Positions 8,833-18,020 of a stretch of DNA of 64,000 nt are shown in pieces. Position 1 is the stretch's first letter. Each line of letters opens with the position of its first letter. The notes beneath the pieces were generated by a model, which did no database searches, had not been told where the DNA came from, and saw only the letters and a list, made by a program, of their open reading frames with translations. The translations under genes and the position numbers were made by a program. This DNA is from Bradyrhizobium sp. BR 10289. Its GTDB lineage: Bacteria > Pseudomonadota > Alphaproteobacteria > Rhizobiales > Xanthobacteraceae. The stretch covers positions 1 through 64,000 of the forward strand of contig NZ_JACOFR010000033.1 of NCBI RefSeq assembly GCF_019455385.1, read 5' to 3'.

Positions 8833-10635
8833 ATGGCTCAGTTTCCTAAGAAAATCACCGACGATCCCTATGCGGCAGCGGTCCTGATCCGCCGCCTGGT
8901 CACGGAACAAGGCATCGTCTACTGGCGGCGCTATCTCATTGCCTTCTCCCTGATGGCGCTCGCTGCCGGCGCCACCGCCTGCGCGACCTATGTGCTCGGC
9001 CAGGTCATCAATCAGGCCTATGTCGACAAGAATATCCCGGGCATCGCGATGTTCTCTGGCATCACCGTATTCCTGCTCTTCATCAAGGGCGTGGCGACCT
9101 ACGGCCACATGGTGATCCTGACCAAGATCTCGAACGCGATCCTTGCCACCAACCAGCGCCAGTTGTTCGCCAAGCTGATGCGCGAGAGCGTCGGCTTCTT
9201 CTCCGAGCGGCACTCGTCCGAGTTTCTGGCGCGGCTCACGGCCGGCGCCAAATCGATCACCGACGTGCTCAACATGCTGGTCAACGCCATCGGGCGCGAC
9301 CTCTTGATGCTGCTCGCCATGATCGGCGTGATGGTGTGGCAGGATCCGTTGATGTCCTTCATCGGTCTCGTCGCGGTGCCGCCGGCGATGCTGGTGCTGC
9401 GCAAGCTGGTCAAGCGCATCAAGGGCCTCGCCTACAACCAGTTCACCGGCACCGCCGACATCATGGAGACGATGCAGGAATCGCTGCAGGGCATCCGCAC
9501 CGTCAAGGCCTTCACGCTCGAAGACACCATGCAGAAGCGCATCGACGAGAACATCGCCATCGTCGAGCGCAACGCCAACAAGATGGCCCGCGTCGCCAAC
9601 CGCTCCAATCCGCTGATGGAGATGCTCGGCGGTTTCGCGGTCGCCGGCTGCCTGATGTATGGCGGCTACGCCGTGGTCGCGCTCAACGCCACGCCCGGTG
9701 CGTTCTTCTCCTTCATGACCGCGTTCCTGATGGCGACCGAGCCGGCCAAGCGGCTGGCGCGGCTCAACATCGACCTCAACAGCCAGCTGGTCGGCGCCCG
9801 CATGCTGCTCGAGATCATCGACAGCCCGGCGAGCGAGTATTCGGACGACGACAAGCCAGCGCTGAAGCTTTCCGATGCGCGCATCGAGCTGCGCGATGTC
9901 AGCTTCGCCTATCGCGACGGCGAGACCGTGCTCAACCGGATGAGCTTCACCGCCGAGCCCGGCAAGGTCACCGCGCTGGTCGGCCCCTCCGGCGGCGGCA
10001 AGTCGACCGTGCTGGCGCTGCTGCTACGCTTCTACGAGGTGACGCAAGGCGACATCGTGATCGACGGCCAATCGATCGGCGCGGTCTCGCGCAAGTCGCT
10101 GCGGGCGCAGACCGCCTATGTCGGCCAGGACGTCTACCTGTTCCGCGACACCATCCGCAGCAATATCGCCTTCGGCAAGCCGGGCGCGAGCGAGGACGAG
10201 ATCATCGAGGCGGCGAAGGCGGCCTGCGCGCATGATTTCATCACGGGCTTCCCGCTCGGCTACGACACGCCGGTCGGCGAGCACGGCACGCAGCTGTCGG
10301 GCGGCCAGCGCCAGCGCATCGCTGTGGCGCGCGCGCTGATCAAGAACGCGCCGATCATCCTGCTGGACGAAGCCACCGCCGCGCTCGATTCCGAATCCGA
10401 GCGGCAGGTGCAGGAGGCGATCGAGCATCTCTGCCAGAACCGCACCACCATCGTGATCGCGCATCGCCTGCACACCATCATGCACGCGGACAGCATCCTG
10501 GTGGTCGAGGGCGGCGAGATCGTCGAACAGGGCCGGCATGACGAGCTCTTGCGCCGCTCCGGCCGTTACGCCTCGTTCTTCCGCTTGCAGCATCACGACG
10601 CCGGCGCCCTGGCGCCGATCAGCGCAACCGCATAG
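8833..10635 (+). CDS. ABC exporter, fused permease and ATPase (MsbA-like)
   Basis: A 600-residue half-transporter with about six membrane segments in residues 35-310 and a nucleotide-binding domain. Walker A GPSGGGKST lies near residue 383, the LSGGQRQ signature near 488, Walker B is IILLDEAT and the H-loop is IAHRLHT. The class includes MsbA, which flips lipid A-core across the inner membrane, and other lipid or drug exporters. The LPS neighbourhood favours an MsbA-like role, but ABC exporters are hard to assign by sequence alone. The start is an ATG at 8833. Confidence 0.8.
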   Translation: MAQFPKKITDDPYAAAVLIRRLVTEQGIVYWRRYLIAFSLMALAAGATACATYVLGQVINQAYVDKNIPGIAMFSGITVFLLFIKGVATYGHMVILTKISNAILATNQRQLFAKLMRESVGFFSERHSSEFLARLTAGAKSITDVLNMLVNAIGRDLLMLLAMIGVMVWQDPLMSFIGLVAVPPAMLVLRKLVKRIKGLAYNQFTGTADIMETMQESLQGIRTVKAFTLEDTMQKRIDENIAIVERNANKMARVANRSNPLMEMLGGFAVAGCLMYGGYAVVALNATPGAFFSFMTAFLMATEPAKRLARLNIDLNSQLVGARMLLEIIDSPASEYSDDDKPALKLSDARIELRDVSFAYRDGETVLNRMSFTAEPGKVTALVGPSGGGKSTVLALLLRFYEVTQGDIVIDGQSIGAVSRKSLRAQTAYVGQDVYLFRDTIRSNIAFGKPGASEDEIIEAAKAACAHDFITGFPLGYDTPVGEHGTQLSGGQRQRIAVARALIKNAPIILLDEATAALDSESERQVQEAIEHLCQNRTTIVIAHRLHTIMHADSILVVEGGEIVEQGRHDELLRRSGRYASFFRLQHHDAGALAPISATA

Positions 10636-10672
10636 AGTTCCCCGTCAACCTCAAGAGCAGCGAGACCGCTCC

Positions 10673-11374
10673 ATGAACGCCGCCTCCTACGTCATCCCGC
10701 TTCCGCCGCAGGCTTCGCTTCCCGTCGTCGGGGAAAGCGGCCTCTTTCCGGTCCGCCGCATCTGGTGCGTCGGCCGCAACTATCTCGAGCACATCCGCGA
10801 GATGGGCAATGACGAGCGCGCACCGCCGTTCTTCTTCGCCAAGCACGCCGACATGCTGGTGCCCAATGGCGCCACCATTCCCTATCCGCCCCTGACCAAG
10901 GATTTGCATCACGAGGTCGAGCTGATCGTCGCGCTCAAGAGCGGCGGCCTCAACATCCCCGCCGACAAGGCGCTCGATCACGTCTATGGCTACGCCGTCG
11001 GCATCGACCTCACCCGCCGCGACCTCCAGATCGCCTCGCGCAAGAAGGAGCGCCCCTGGGAGATCGGCAAGTCCTTCGACGGCTCGGCGCCCGCCTCTGC
11101 GATCCAGCCCGCCTCGAAGATCGGCCATCCTACCAAGGGCAGGATCTGGCTCACGGTGAACGGCAAGGAAGCCCAGACCGGCGACCTCGAGCAGATGATC
11201 TGGAACGTGCCGGAGACGATCTGGCAGCTCTCCCAGCAGGTAAAGCTCGCCGCCGGCGACATCATCATGACGGGCACTCCGGCCGGCGTGTCGCAGCTCC
11301 AGGTGGGCGACAAGCTCGCCTGCGGCGTCGACGGCGTTGGCACACTGGAAGTGAGCATCGGCCAGCCGGAGTAG
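10673..11374 (+). CDS. Fumarylacetoacetate hydrolase family protein
   Basis: A 233-residue single-domain FAH-fold enzyme starting at the ATG at 10673; the frame is open further upstream but would run into the exporter gene. The metal-binding acidic residues are visible in LHHEVELIVAL and YGYAVGIDLTRRDLQ, with GKSFDGSAP and GDIIMTGTPAGV completing the family pattern. Relatives hydrolyse C-C bonds of acylpyruvates (fumarylpyruvate, acylpyruvase) or decarboxylate oxaloacetate. It may be co-transcribed with the exporter 37 bp upstream, and a strong terminator follows. The substrate is not known. Confidence 0.85.
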   Translation: MNAASYVIPLPPQASLPVVGESGLFPVRRIWCVGRNYLEHIREMGNDERAPPFFFAKHADMLVPNGATIPYPPLTKDLHHEVELIVALKSGGLNIPADKALDHVYGYAVGIDLTRRDLQIASRKKERPWEIGKSFDGSAPASAIQPASKIGHPTKGRIWLTVNGKEAQTGDLEQMIWNVPETIWQLSQQVKLAAGDIIMTGTPAGVSQLQVGDKLACGVDGVGTLEVSIGQPE

Positions 11375-11395
11375 GCTCAACGATATATCGGAATC

Positions 11396-11425
11396 AAAGG
11401 CCCCGGACGTGTCCGGGGCCTTTTT
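11396..11425 (+). terminator. Rho-independent terminator after the FAH gene
   Basis: A near-perfect inverted repeat, AAAGGCCCCGGAC and its complement, is followed directly by a T run. It lies 22 bp after the FAH stop. The A run on the other side means it could also serve the convergent SnoaL-like gene that ends at 11432. Confidence 0.85.
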
Positions 11426-11431
11426 GCATTT

Positions 11432-11890
11432 CTACCAGGCTTTCACCGGCCGGTTGGCGTAGCTCGCCTGCGGCACACCGCGATTGAGCGACATGTGCGA
11501 ATGCACGCACAGCCAGCCGTCGCCATCCCTTGAAAACACCATCGTCGCCCGGCCGGGACGCGGAAATGCGCTGCCGTCGGGATAATAGCCAGTGCTCGTC
11601 CACGGCGCGATCACGATCGCCATCGCTCCATCGGGTGATGCCAGGACGGAGGTCTGATCGAGGACGAAACGGAAGTCGGTCGTCTTCGGCCAGACGTTGT
11701 CCCATTGCGTCGTGACCCATTGATCGAGGCCGGGGATGACATCGTTATGCGTGCCGAAGGCGAGCACATCGGGGTGAAACAGTGGCCGCGCCGACGCGTA
11801 GTCGACGTCGCGGACATAGCCCGAGAAAGTTTCCAGCCACTCCAGAAAGAACCGCCTGATCTCGGTGTTCGCGGTCGGCAAGGGACTCAT
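11432..11890 (-). CDS. NTF2-like (SnoaL/DUF4440-type) protein
   Basis: A 152-residue protein with the NTF2-like layout: an N-terminal helix (TEIRRFFLEWLETF), YASARPLFHPDVLAFGTHNDVIPGLDQW, and then a curved sheet ending GDGWLCVHSHMSLNR. Proteins of this fold include polyketide cyclases, ketosteroid isomerases and many 'nuclear transport factor 2 family' entries of unknown role. No catalytic residue set is clear enough to predict a reaction. It follows the LpxO-like gene by 13 bp on the same strand. Confidence 0.75.
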   Translation of the reverse strand: MSPLPTANTEIRRFFLEWLETFSGYVRDVDYASARPLFHPDVLAFGTHNDVIPGLDQWVTTQWDNVWPKTTDFRFVLDQTSVLASPDGAMAIVIAPWTSTGYYPDGSAFPRPGRATMVFSRDGDGWLCVHSHMSLNRGVPQASYANRPVKAW

Positions 11891-11903
11891 TGCTCGGCGC
11901 CGA

Positions 11904-12833
11904 TCACTTCAGCGCCGAGAACACGATGAGGCCGAGTACCAGCGCGGTCAGCGAGTATTTCAGCGTGTAATAGACGTTGCGGTTCCACTCCTTGACCTTG
12001 CGGCTGCCGAGATGGATCTCGTAGAGCTTGCCGAACACCTTGTTGAGCGCGCCGACATGCTCGCCGTCGACGTTCTGCGTCGCCGACGCCTTGACGATGT
12101 GATGGCTGACCCAGCGGTTGATCGCGGTCATGAAGCCGTACTTCATCGGACGCTCGACGTCGCAGAACAGGATGATGCGGTTGACGTCGGTCGCATTCTC
12201 CGCGCTGTGGATGAACGTCTCGTCGAACATGAAGGCCTCGCCGTCACGCCAGACGCATTCGACGCCGTCGACCAGGATGCGGCACTTGTTCGAGTTCGGC
12301 GTGACGAGACCGAGGTGATAGCGCAGCGAACCGGCGAAGGGGTCGCGATGCGCGCCCAGCTTGCCGCCCGGCGGCAGCATCGCGAACATCGCACCGTGCA
12401 CGCTCGGGATAGACTTGAGCAGCTCCACCGTCTTCGGGCACAGCGTGTTCGCCGACGGCAGGAAGTCGTCGTACCATTTCAGGTAAAACCGCTTCCAGCC
12501 GCTCTTGAAGAACGAGTAGAAGCCCCAGTCGTTGTTCTTGGCGGCTGCGCGAATGAAGCCTTCATCGAACAGGCGGACCGCCTCGTCGCGGATGGTCTCC
12601 CAGTTCTCGCTGAGCGGCTTCAGCTCCGGAAACTGCTCGACCGAGATCACCGGCTTGTTTGGCACGGCCGAGCCGGCGTACATCAGCACGTTGTAGGGCG
12701 CGAGATAGGTCGAGTGATCGCCAAGCTGGCGCGCGAAGCGCAGCCGCTGCTTGCCGCGGAAGTGGACATAGATCGTCGATGCCGCAAGCACGTATAAAAT
12801 GACGAGTTGCGGCGCAAAAAGCTGTTTCAGCAT
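11904..12833 (-). CDS. lpxO: LpxO-like aspartyl/asparaginyl beta-hydroxylase family protein
   Basis: A 309-residue Fe(II)/2-oxoglutarate dioxygenase. The iron-binding HRDPFAGSLRYHLGL, VWRDGEAFMFDETFIHSAEN and CDVERPM form the beta-hydroxylase pattern. An N-terminal hydrophobic helix (VILYVLAASTIYVHF) and a C-terminal one (SLTALVLGLIVFSAL) suggest membrane attachment, as in LpxO, which 2-hydroxylates acyl chains of lipid A. The ATG at 12833 is preferred over the longer frame to 12905, which adds an Arg-rich stretch with no family resemblance. The surrounding LPS genes support the lipid A role. Other family members act on peptides, so the symbol is provisional. Confidence 0.8.
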   Translation of the reverse strand: MLKQLFAPQLVILYVLAASTIYVHFRGKQRLRFARQLGDHSTYLAPYNVLMYAGSAVPNKPVISVEQFPELKPLSENWETIRDEAVRLFDEGFIRAAAKNNDWGFYSFFKSGWKRFYLKWYDDFLPSANTLCPKTVELLKSIPSVHGAMFAMLPPGGKLGAHRDPFAGSLRYHLGLVTPNSNKCRILVDGVECVWRDGEAFMFDETFIHSAENATDVNRIILFCDVERPMKYGFMTAINRWVSHHIVKASATQNVDGEHVGALNKVFGKLYEIHLGSRKVKEWNRNVYYTLKYSLTALVLGLIVFSALK

Positions 12834-12968
12834 TCCCCAAGTTCCCAAGTGACCCAGCCGGGGACGTGATCTACTCCGAGCAGGCCCGACCGGCAAGATA
12901 TTCACCGGTGGGTTGCAATCACGCCACAGAGAGCAAAAGGGACGGAATTTGGGGCCAAACCGGCCGAA

Positions 12969-13124
12969 TCAGGCCCGCGACAACGCCTGCAGACCCTTGA
13001 AGGTCAGGCGCTTGGGATCTGTGACGCCGGCCAGGTAAAGCCGGCGGATGAAGGCTATGACGGCGTCGCGGTCGCAATCGGTCAGCGCGACGACGGCGTC
13101 GACCGCGATCTTCTGGGCTTCCAT
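12969..13124 (-). CDS. Small hypothetical protein (51 residues)
   Basis: A short frame from ATG at 13124 to TGA at 12969 encoding MEAQKIAVDAVVALTDCDRD and then a helical segment ending in KRLTFKGLQALSRA. A good ribosome site (AGGTGAG) lies at the right distance and the codon use matches neighbouring genes, including strong third-position G/C. I do not recognise the family. It sits alone between the LpxO-like gene and the LysR regulator. Confidence 0.55.
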   Translation of the reverse strand: MEAQKIAVDAVVALTDCDRDAVIAFIRRLYLAGVTDPKRLTFKGLQALSRA

Positions 13125-13270
13125 TGGGCTCACCTCGGCCTTGCGAGTAACCCCGGCCGAGACAGGCTAGGACTCAGCGGTTAATCCCGCGTTAACCGTT
13201 CCGACAGGATGGCCGATTCAGCCGGCTGCCCGTATACGCAAAACAACGCATTGCGAAGGCGCGAAGCAGC

Positions 13271-14194
13271 TCAGCGCGCGCCGACGCTCTTCTTGAGCAG
13301 CGCGAACTGCTTCTTCAGCCGGGGCACGGCAAAGTCGGTGAATGCCCGGACCTTGGGCACCGAGAGCCGCCCTTGCGGGCAGATCAGATGGGCCGGCATC
13401 TCCGGATCCGCATCGTCCGCCAGCACGATCTCGAGCTCGCCGCGCGCGACCTGTTCGGCCACCTGGTACGAATACATCCGCGCCACACCGCGCCCGGCGA
13501 CTGCGGAGGCCACCGCCGCATAGGTGCTGTTGACGACGAGGCGCGGCGTGAACTGTACCGTCCGTGCCGCTGACGAGCCGGCCTGCGGCGCGAATGTCCA
13601 GGAATTGGGCAGATGCGCCATCGCCACGATCTGGTGTTTTGCAAGATCGCCGGGCTCGGTGATGCGCGGATGCTGCTTCAGATAATGTGGCGCGGCCACT
13701 ACGACCCGGCTGATCTCTCCGACCCGCATCGCCACCATCGCTGAATCCGCCAGCGGTCCGATGCGGAGCGCGACATCGACGCCCTCCTCGATCAGATTGA
13801 CCGCGCGATCGAACAGCAGGAGCTTTGCCGAGACGGTCGGATAGGCGTCGAGAAAGGCATCGAGAATCGGCCGCAGCACCATCTCGCCCGAGACCACAGG
13901 CGCAGTGATCGTGAGCAGACCGCGGGGTGCGGTGCGCGGTCCGGCCGCGATGTCCTCGGCCTCTTCCAGCTCGGCGAGTACGCGGCGGCAGATCGCGACA
14001 TAGCGCTCGCCCTCCTCGCTGAGCTTGATCGAGCGGGTGGTCCGGTGCAGCAGCTCGGTGCCGACCCTTTCCTCCAGGAAGGCGATGGCACGACTGACCG
14101 CTGCGGGCGAGCGACCGAGTTTGCGGCCGGCGGCAGCCAAGCTCCCCTCGTCCACCGCCAGGACGAACACATTCATCGCATCCAGACGATCCAT
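13271..14194 (-). CDS. LysR-family transcriptional regulator
   Basis: A 307-residue regulator. The N-terminal winged helix reads MDRLDAMNVFVLAVDEGSLA, then GRKLGRSPAAVSRAIAFLEERVGTELLHRTTR, followed by a periplasmic-binding-protein-like effector domain. Six residues of open frame lie upstream (to 14212), but MDRLDAM is the usual N-terminus of this subgroup. It is divergent from the SDR/MFS pair, with 209 bp between starts, and LysR regulators commonly control the divergent gene, so the SDR and MFS genes are its likely targets. The inducer is unknown. Confidence 0.9.
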   Translation of the reverse strand: MDRLDAMNVFVLAVDEGSLAAAGRKLGRSPAAVSRAIAFLEERVGTELLHRTTRSIKLSEEGERYVAICRRVLAELEEAEDIAAGPRTAPRGLLTITAPVVSGEMVLRPILDAFLDAYPTVSAKLLLFDRAVNLIEEGVDVALRIGPLADSAMVAMRVGEISRVVVAAPHYLKQHPRITEPGDLAKHQIVAMAHLPNSWTFAPQAGSSAARTVQFTPRLVVNSTYAAVASAVAGRGVARMYSYQVAEQVARGELEIVLADDADPEMPAHLICPQGRLSVPKVRAFTDFAVPRLKKQFALLKKSVGAR

Positions 14195-14403
14195 GCCTCC
14201 CCGCCCCGTCAAATTCCCGTGACAGGCTAGGCGTTCACCCTCGCCGCGACAACCGCCTCCGGACGCCGATCCGGCATTCGATCACGCCGCGTAACAGTGT
14301 CTGCCGGACAACGTGTCTTCGCAGCCGGGCCGCGGCGGCGTACCTCACCACGCAAGCCAGCCGCCGCCAGCGCTGGTTTGAAAGCCAACAACAGGAGCCC
14401 GTC

Positions 14404-15114
14404 ATGGGTATCGAGCAGAAAGTCGCCATCATCACCGGAGCATCGCAGGGCATCGGTGCCGCCCTGGTCCAGGGCTTTCGCGACCGCAATTATCGCGTCG
14501 TCGCCACCGCACGTTCCATCAAGCCCTCGGGCGATGACGACGTCCTCGCCGTTCCCGGCGACATCGCCGAGCGGGCCACGGCCGAACGGGTCGTCGCGCA
14601 AGCCATCGCCCGCTTCGGCCGTATCGACACGCTGGTCAACAATGCCGGCATCTTCGTCGCCAAGCCGTTCACACAATACACCGCGGAAGACTACGCCGCG
14701 GTGATGGGTACCAACGTCGCGGGCTTCTTCAACATCACGCAGCTCGCCATCGCCGAGATGGAGAAGCAGCGCTCGGGGCACGTCGTCCAGATCACGACCA
14801 CGCTGGTGGATCAGGCCAATTCGAACGTGCCTTCGGTGCTGGCCTCGTTGAGCAAGGGCGGGCTGAATGCCGCGACCAAGTCGCTCGCGATCGAATACGC
14901 CAAGCGCGGCATCCGCGTGAACGCGGTCTCGCCCGGCATCATCAAGTCGCCGATGCACCCGGTCGCGACGCACGCCCAGCTCGGCGGACTGCATCCGGTC
15001 GGCCATATGGGCGAAATGTCCGACATCGTCGATGCTGTGCTCTATCTGGAGAGCGCCTCCTTCGTCACCGGCGAGATCCTTCATGTCGACGGCGGCCAGA
15101 GCGCCGGCCATTGA
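14404..15114 (+). CDS. SDR-family oxidoreductase
   Basis: A 236-residue classical short-chain dehydrogenase/reductase. The TGASQGIG cofactor motif is near residues 12-19 and NNAG near residue 80. The usual serine position is in QITTTLV, and the expected YxxxK is changed: the region reads VPSVLASLSKGGLNAATKSLA, so the lysine is present (SKGG) but the tyrosine four residues earlier is not (LASLSK). This could alter or abolish the usual catalysis. It is followed by the MFS gene after 38 bp and is probably under the divergent LysR regulator. Confidence 0.85.
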   Translation: MGIEQKVAIITGASQGIGAALVQGFRDRNYRVVATARSIKPSGDDDVLAVPGDIAERATAERVVAQAIARFGRIDTLVNNAGIFVAKPFTQYTAEDYAAVMGTNVAGFFNITQLAIAEMEKQRSGHVVQITTTLVDQANSNVPSVLASLSKGGLNAATKSLAIEYAKRGIRVNAVSPGIIKSPMHPVATHAQLGGLHPVGHMGEMSDIVDAVLYLESASFVTGEILHVDGGQSAGH

Positions 15115-15152
15115 GCTGAGGTGATCCGCGCCCTCGCGCGCAGGAGGATGGC

Positions 15153-16382
15153 ATGACCAACGCAAACATGAAGCAACATGTCGAGACCCGGCTGCAAAAG
15201 CAGCCGGGATCGAGATCGGAGGCGACCTGGCGATATGCGGTGGCGGGCCTGTCAGCGTCGCTGGTCGGACTTGGCCTCGCCCGCTTTTCTTACACGCCGC
15301 TGATCCCAGCCCTGATTGCCGCAAAGTGGTTCAGCGCATCCGACGTCGTCTATCTCGGCGCGGCCAACCTTGCCGGCTATCTCGCCGGCGCGCTCGCGGC
15401 ACGGGCAACTGCGTCGCGCATCGGTGCAGTCCGTGCGCTGCGGGCGATGATGCTGCTCGCCACCCTCTCCTTCTTTTCGAGCTCGACGCCGCTGTCGTTC
15501 GCCTGGTTCTTCGCCTGGCGCTTTCTCTCGGGACTAACCGGCGGCATCATCATGGTGCTCGCGGCCTCCGTCATTCTGCCGCACGTTTCGGCCGCGCGTC
15601 GCGGCATCGTCGGCGGCGTGATCTTTGCGGGCGTCGGCCTCGGCGTCGCCGCATCGGGTACGCTGGTGCCGCTGCTGTTGCAGCAAGGCCTGCAGCAGAG
15701 CTGGTATGGCCTTGGCGTGCTCTCGGCCGTTCTGACGCTTGCAAGCTGGTGGAACTGGCCCGCGGAGGCCAGGGCTGATGCCACGTCGTCGCATCACGCG
15801 AAACACCGTAGCGCCTCGCCGGCTGCCCGCGCGCTGCTGGTCCAATACGGCCTCAATGCGGTGGCCCTGGCGCCGCACATGGTCTTCATTGTCGACTTCG
15901 TTGCGCGCGGCCTCGGCCAGGGTATTGCCGCGGGCTCCCGCTATTGGGTGCTGTACGGCCTCGGCGCCATCGTCGGGCCGCTCGTCACCGGCCATCTCGG
16001 TGACCGCTCGGGCTTTGGTCCGGCCTTGCGCGCGGCGTTCCTGATCGAGGCGGCTGCCGTCCTGCTGCCGACCGTCAGCACGGCACCGCTCTCGCTCATC
16101 GTGTCGAGCGTCGTGGCCGGCGGCTTCACGCCCGGAATCGTGCCGCTGGTGCTCGGACGCATCCACGAGCTCGTGCCGCATTCGACCGAGCAGCAGCGCG
16201 CGACATGGAGCCACGCCACCACCAGCTTTGCGGTGTTCCAAGCCGCAGCCGCCTACGGTTTCTCCTGGATCTACGCGCAGACCGGCGGCGACTATCCGGT
16301 CCTGTTCGCACTTGGGGGCGGCGCCGTGGTGCTGGCGCTGGCGATCGACCTTGGCCTCGCGCTCACCACGCGCAAGGCCTGA
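15153..16382 (+). CDS. MFS transporter, YbfB/YjiJ type
   Basis: A 409-residue membrane protein with about twelve hydrophobic segments. GLGLARFSYTPLIPALI near the N-terminus is the hallmark of the YbfB/YjiJ subfamily of major facilitator transporters, which lack known substrates. The start ATG at 15153 has AGGAGGATGGC just upstream. An in-frame ATG five codons later is an alternative. It shares an apparent operon with the SDR gene. Confidence 0.85.
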   Translation: MTNANMKQHVETRLQKQPGSRSEATWRYAVAGLSASLVGLGLARFSYTPLIPALIAAKWFSASDVVYLGAANLAGYLAGALAARATASRIGAVRALRAMMLLATLSFFSSSTPLSFAWFFAWRFLSGLTGGIIMVLAASVILPHVSAARRGIVGGVIFAGVGLGVAASGTLVPLLLQQGLQQSWYGLGVLSAVLTLASWWNWPAEARADATSSHHAKHRSASPAARALLVQYGLNAVALAPHMVFIVDFVARGLGQGIAAGSRYWVLYGLGAIVGPLVTGHLGDRSGFGPALRAAFLIEAAAVLLPTVSTAPLSLIVSSVVAGGFTPGIVPLVLGRIHELVPHSTEQQRATWSHATTSFAVFQAAAAYGFSWIYAQTGGDYPVLFALGGGAVVLALAIDLGLALTTRKA

Positions 16383-16400
16383 CCGCAGGCGGCGGCGTGA

Positions 16401-17861
16401 TCAGGAATACTGCATCACGCCGTCGTCGATCCGGCCGAAGCGCAGGGAGACGATGTCGAGCGCGTAGTTCTGATATAGCCGCCACGGCCGCTTCGAGCCT
16501 TGTTTCGGCATTTTTGCGACCGAGCGCTGGACGTAGCCCGAGGTGAAATCGAGCGAGGGCTGCGCAGTGATCTCGGAGTCATCATTGTGCGGCATGCATT
16601 GGCGGAAATTGTGCCGGTCCATGTAATTGATGAGACGGCAGACATATTCGCAGGTGAGATCGCATTTCAGCGTCCAGGACGCATTGGTGTAGCCGAAGGC
16701 AGAGGCCATGTTCGGCACGTCCGCATACATCATGCCCTTGTAGGTCAGCGTCTTGGCGAAATCGACCGCACGGCCGTCAACGCTGATCTCGAGGCCGCCG
16801 ACGACCTGGAGCACGAGCCCCGTCGCGGTAACGATGATGTCTGCCGTAAGCTCGCTGCCGTCCTTGAGGCGGATGCCGTCCCGGGTAAAAGTGTCGATCT
16901 CGTTGGTGACGACAGTGGCACGCTTGTCCCGGATTGCCTTGAAGAGATCGCCATCCGGCACGAGGCAGAGCCGCTGATCCCAGGGATTGTAGCGCGGGGT
17001 AAAATGGGTCGCGACATCGTAGTCCGGCCCGAGCGCCATACGCACGCCGGCGAGGATCAGATTCTTCATCTTGTGCGGCCGCCGCCGGCTCAGCTGGAAG
17101 AAGAACATCCCCCACATCACGTTGCGCCAGCGGATCAGGTGATAGGCAAGCCGCGTCGGTAAATTGCGGCGCAATTTGTTGGCGACGGGGTCCTGTGCCG
17201 GGCGCGACACCACATAGGTCGGCGAGCGTTGCAGCATCGTCACCTGCGCGGCCTTTTTGGCGAGCTCCGGCACCAGCGTCACCGCGGTCGCGCCCGAGCC
17301 GATCACAATGACGCGCTTGCCGGCGTAGTCGATGTCCTCGGTCCATTTCTGCGGATGCACGATGCGGCCGCCAAACTCCGCCTTACCCTTGAACTCCGGC
17401 GTGTAGCCCGCCTCGTATTTGTAATAGCCCGGGCACATGAAGAGGAAATTGCAGGTAAAGCGCACCGGCTCGCTCGCGCCCTCACCCGTGATACGCTCGA
17501 CCTCGACAGTCCAGCGCGCCTCCGGCGTCGACCACGCCGCACGCTTGACGCGGTGGCGGAAGCGGATGTGCTTGTCGATGCCGTTCTCGGCCGCCGTCTC
17601 GCGCACATAGTTCAGGATCTGCGGCCCGTCTGCGATCGCCTTTGGATCGGTCCACGGCTTGAAGGAGTAACCGAGCGTGAACATGTCGCTGTCGGAGCGG
17701 ATGCCGGGATAGCGAAACAGGTCCCACGTCCCGCCGATGCAGTCACGCCCCTCCAGGATGATGTAACTCTTGCCGGGGCACTTGCTCTGCAGATGATAGC
17801 CCGCCCCGATACCGGACAGACCGGCACCGACGATCAGCACGTCGAAATGTTCTTGTTGCAT
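16401..17861 (-). CDS. Flavin-containing monooxygenase (Baeyer-Villiger type)
   Basis: A 486-residue class B flavoprotein monooxygenase. The FAD-binding motif is GAGLSGIGAGYHL near the N-terminus, followed by GGTWDLFRYPGIRSDSD. The fingerprint FGGRIVHPQKWTED matches the FxGxxxHxxxW pattern, and a second Rossmann motif (VIGSGATAV) should bind NADPH. Such enzymes insert oxygen into ketones or oxidise N or S centres. The substrate is unknown. The ATG at 17861 has GGAGGAAACC upstream. It converges on the MFS gene, with 18 bp between stops. Confidence 0.9.
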   Translation of the reverse strand: MQQEHFDVLIVGAGLSGIGAGYHLQSKCPGKSYIILEGRDCIGGTWDLFRYPGIRSDSDMFTLGYSFKPWTDPKAIADGPQILNYVRETAAENGIDKHIRFRHRVKRAAWSTPEARWTVEVERITGEGASEPVRFTCNFLFMCPGYYKYEAGYTPEFKGKAEFGGRIVHPQKWTEDIDYAGKRVIVIGSGATAVTLVPELAKKAAQVTMLQRSPTYVVSRPAQDPVANKLRRNLPTRLAYHLIRWRNVMWGMFFFQLSRRRPHKMKNLILAGVRMALGPDYDVATHFTPRYNPWDQRLCLVPDGDLFKAIRDKRATVVTNEIDTFTRDGIRLKDGSELTADIIVTATGLVLQVVGGLEISVDGRAVDFAKTLTYKGMMYADVPNMASAFGYTNASWTLKCDLTCEYVCRLINYMDRHNFRQCMPHNDDSEITAQPSLDFTSGYVQRSVAKMPKQGSKRPWRLYQNYALDIVSLRFGRIDDGVMQYS

Positions 17862-17966
17862 GGTTTCCTCCGCCGGGGAGGATTGTCCGCCCGGCGCAGC
17901 AAGCCGTCAATTGGCAATCAGCCGTGCTGCAACCGCAAAGCGAGTTGAATTCCACGCGCCGAAACA

Positions 17967-17996
17967 ACGAAGCCCCGGATTGCGCCGGGGCTTCGT
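17967..17996 (-). terminator. Hairpin terminator downstream of ahcY
   Basis: A 12-bp perfect stem (ACGAAGCCCCGG and its complement) with a 6-nt loop lies 24 bp beyond the ahcY stop. On the ahcY strand it is followed by GTTTC, a weak T tract, so termination strength is uncertain. Confidence 0.7.
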
Positions 17997-18020
17997 ATCG
18001 AAGATCGAAGGGTCGTCGGA

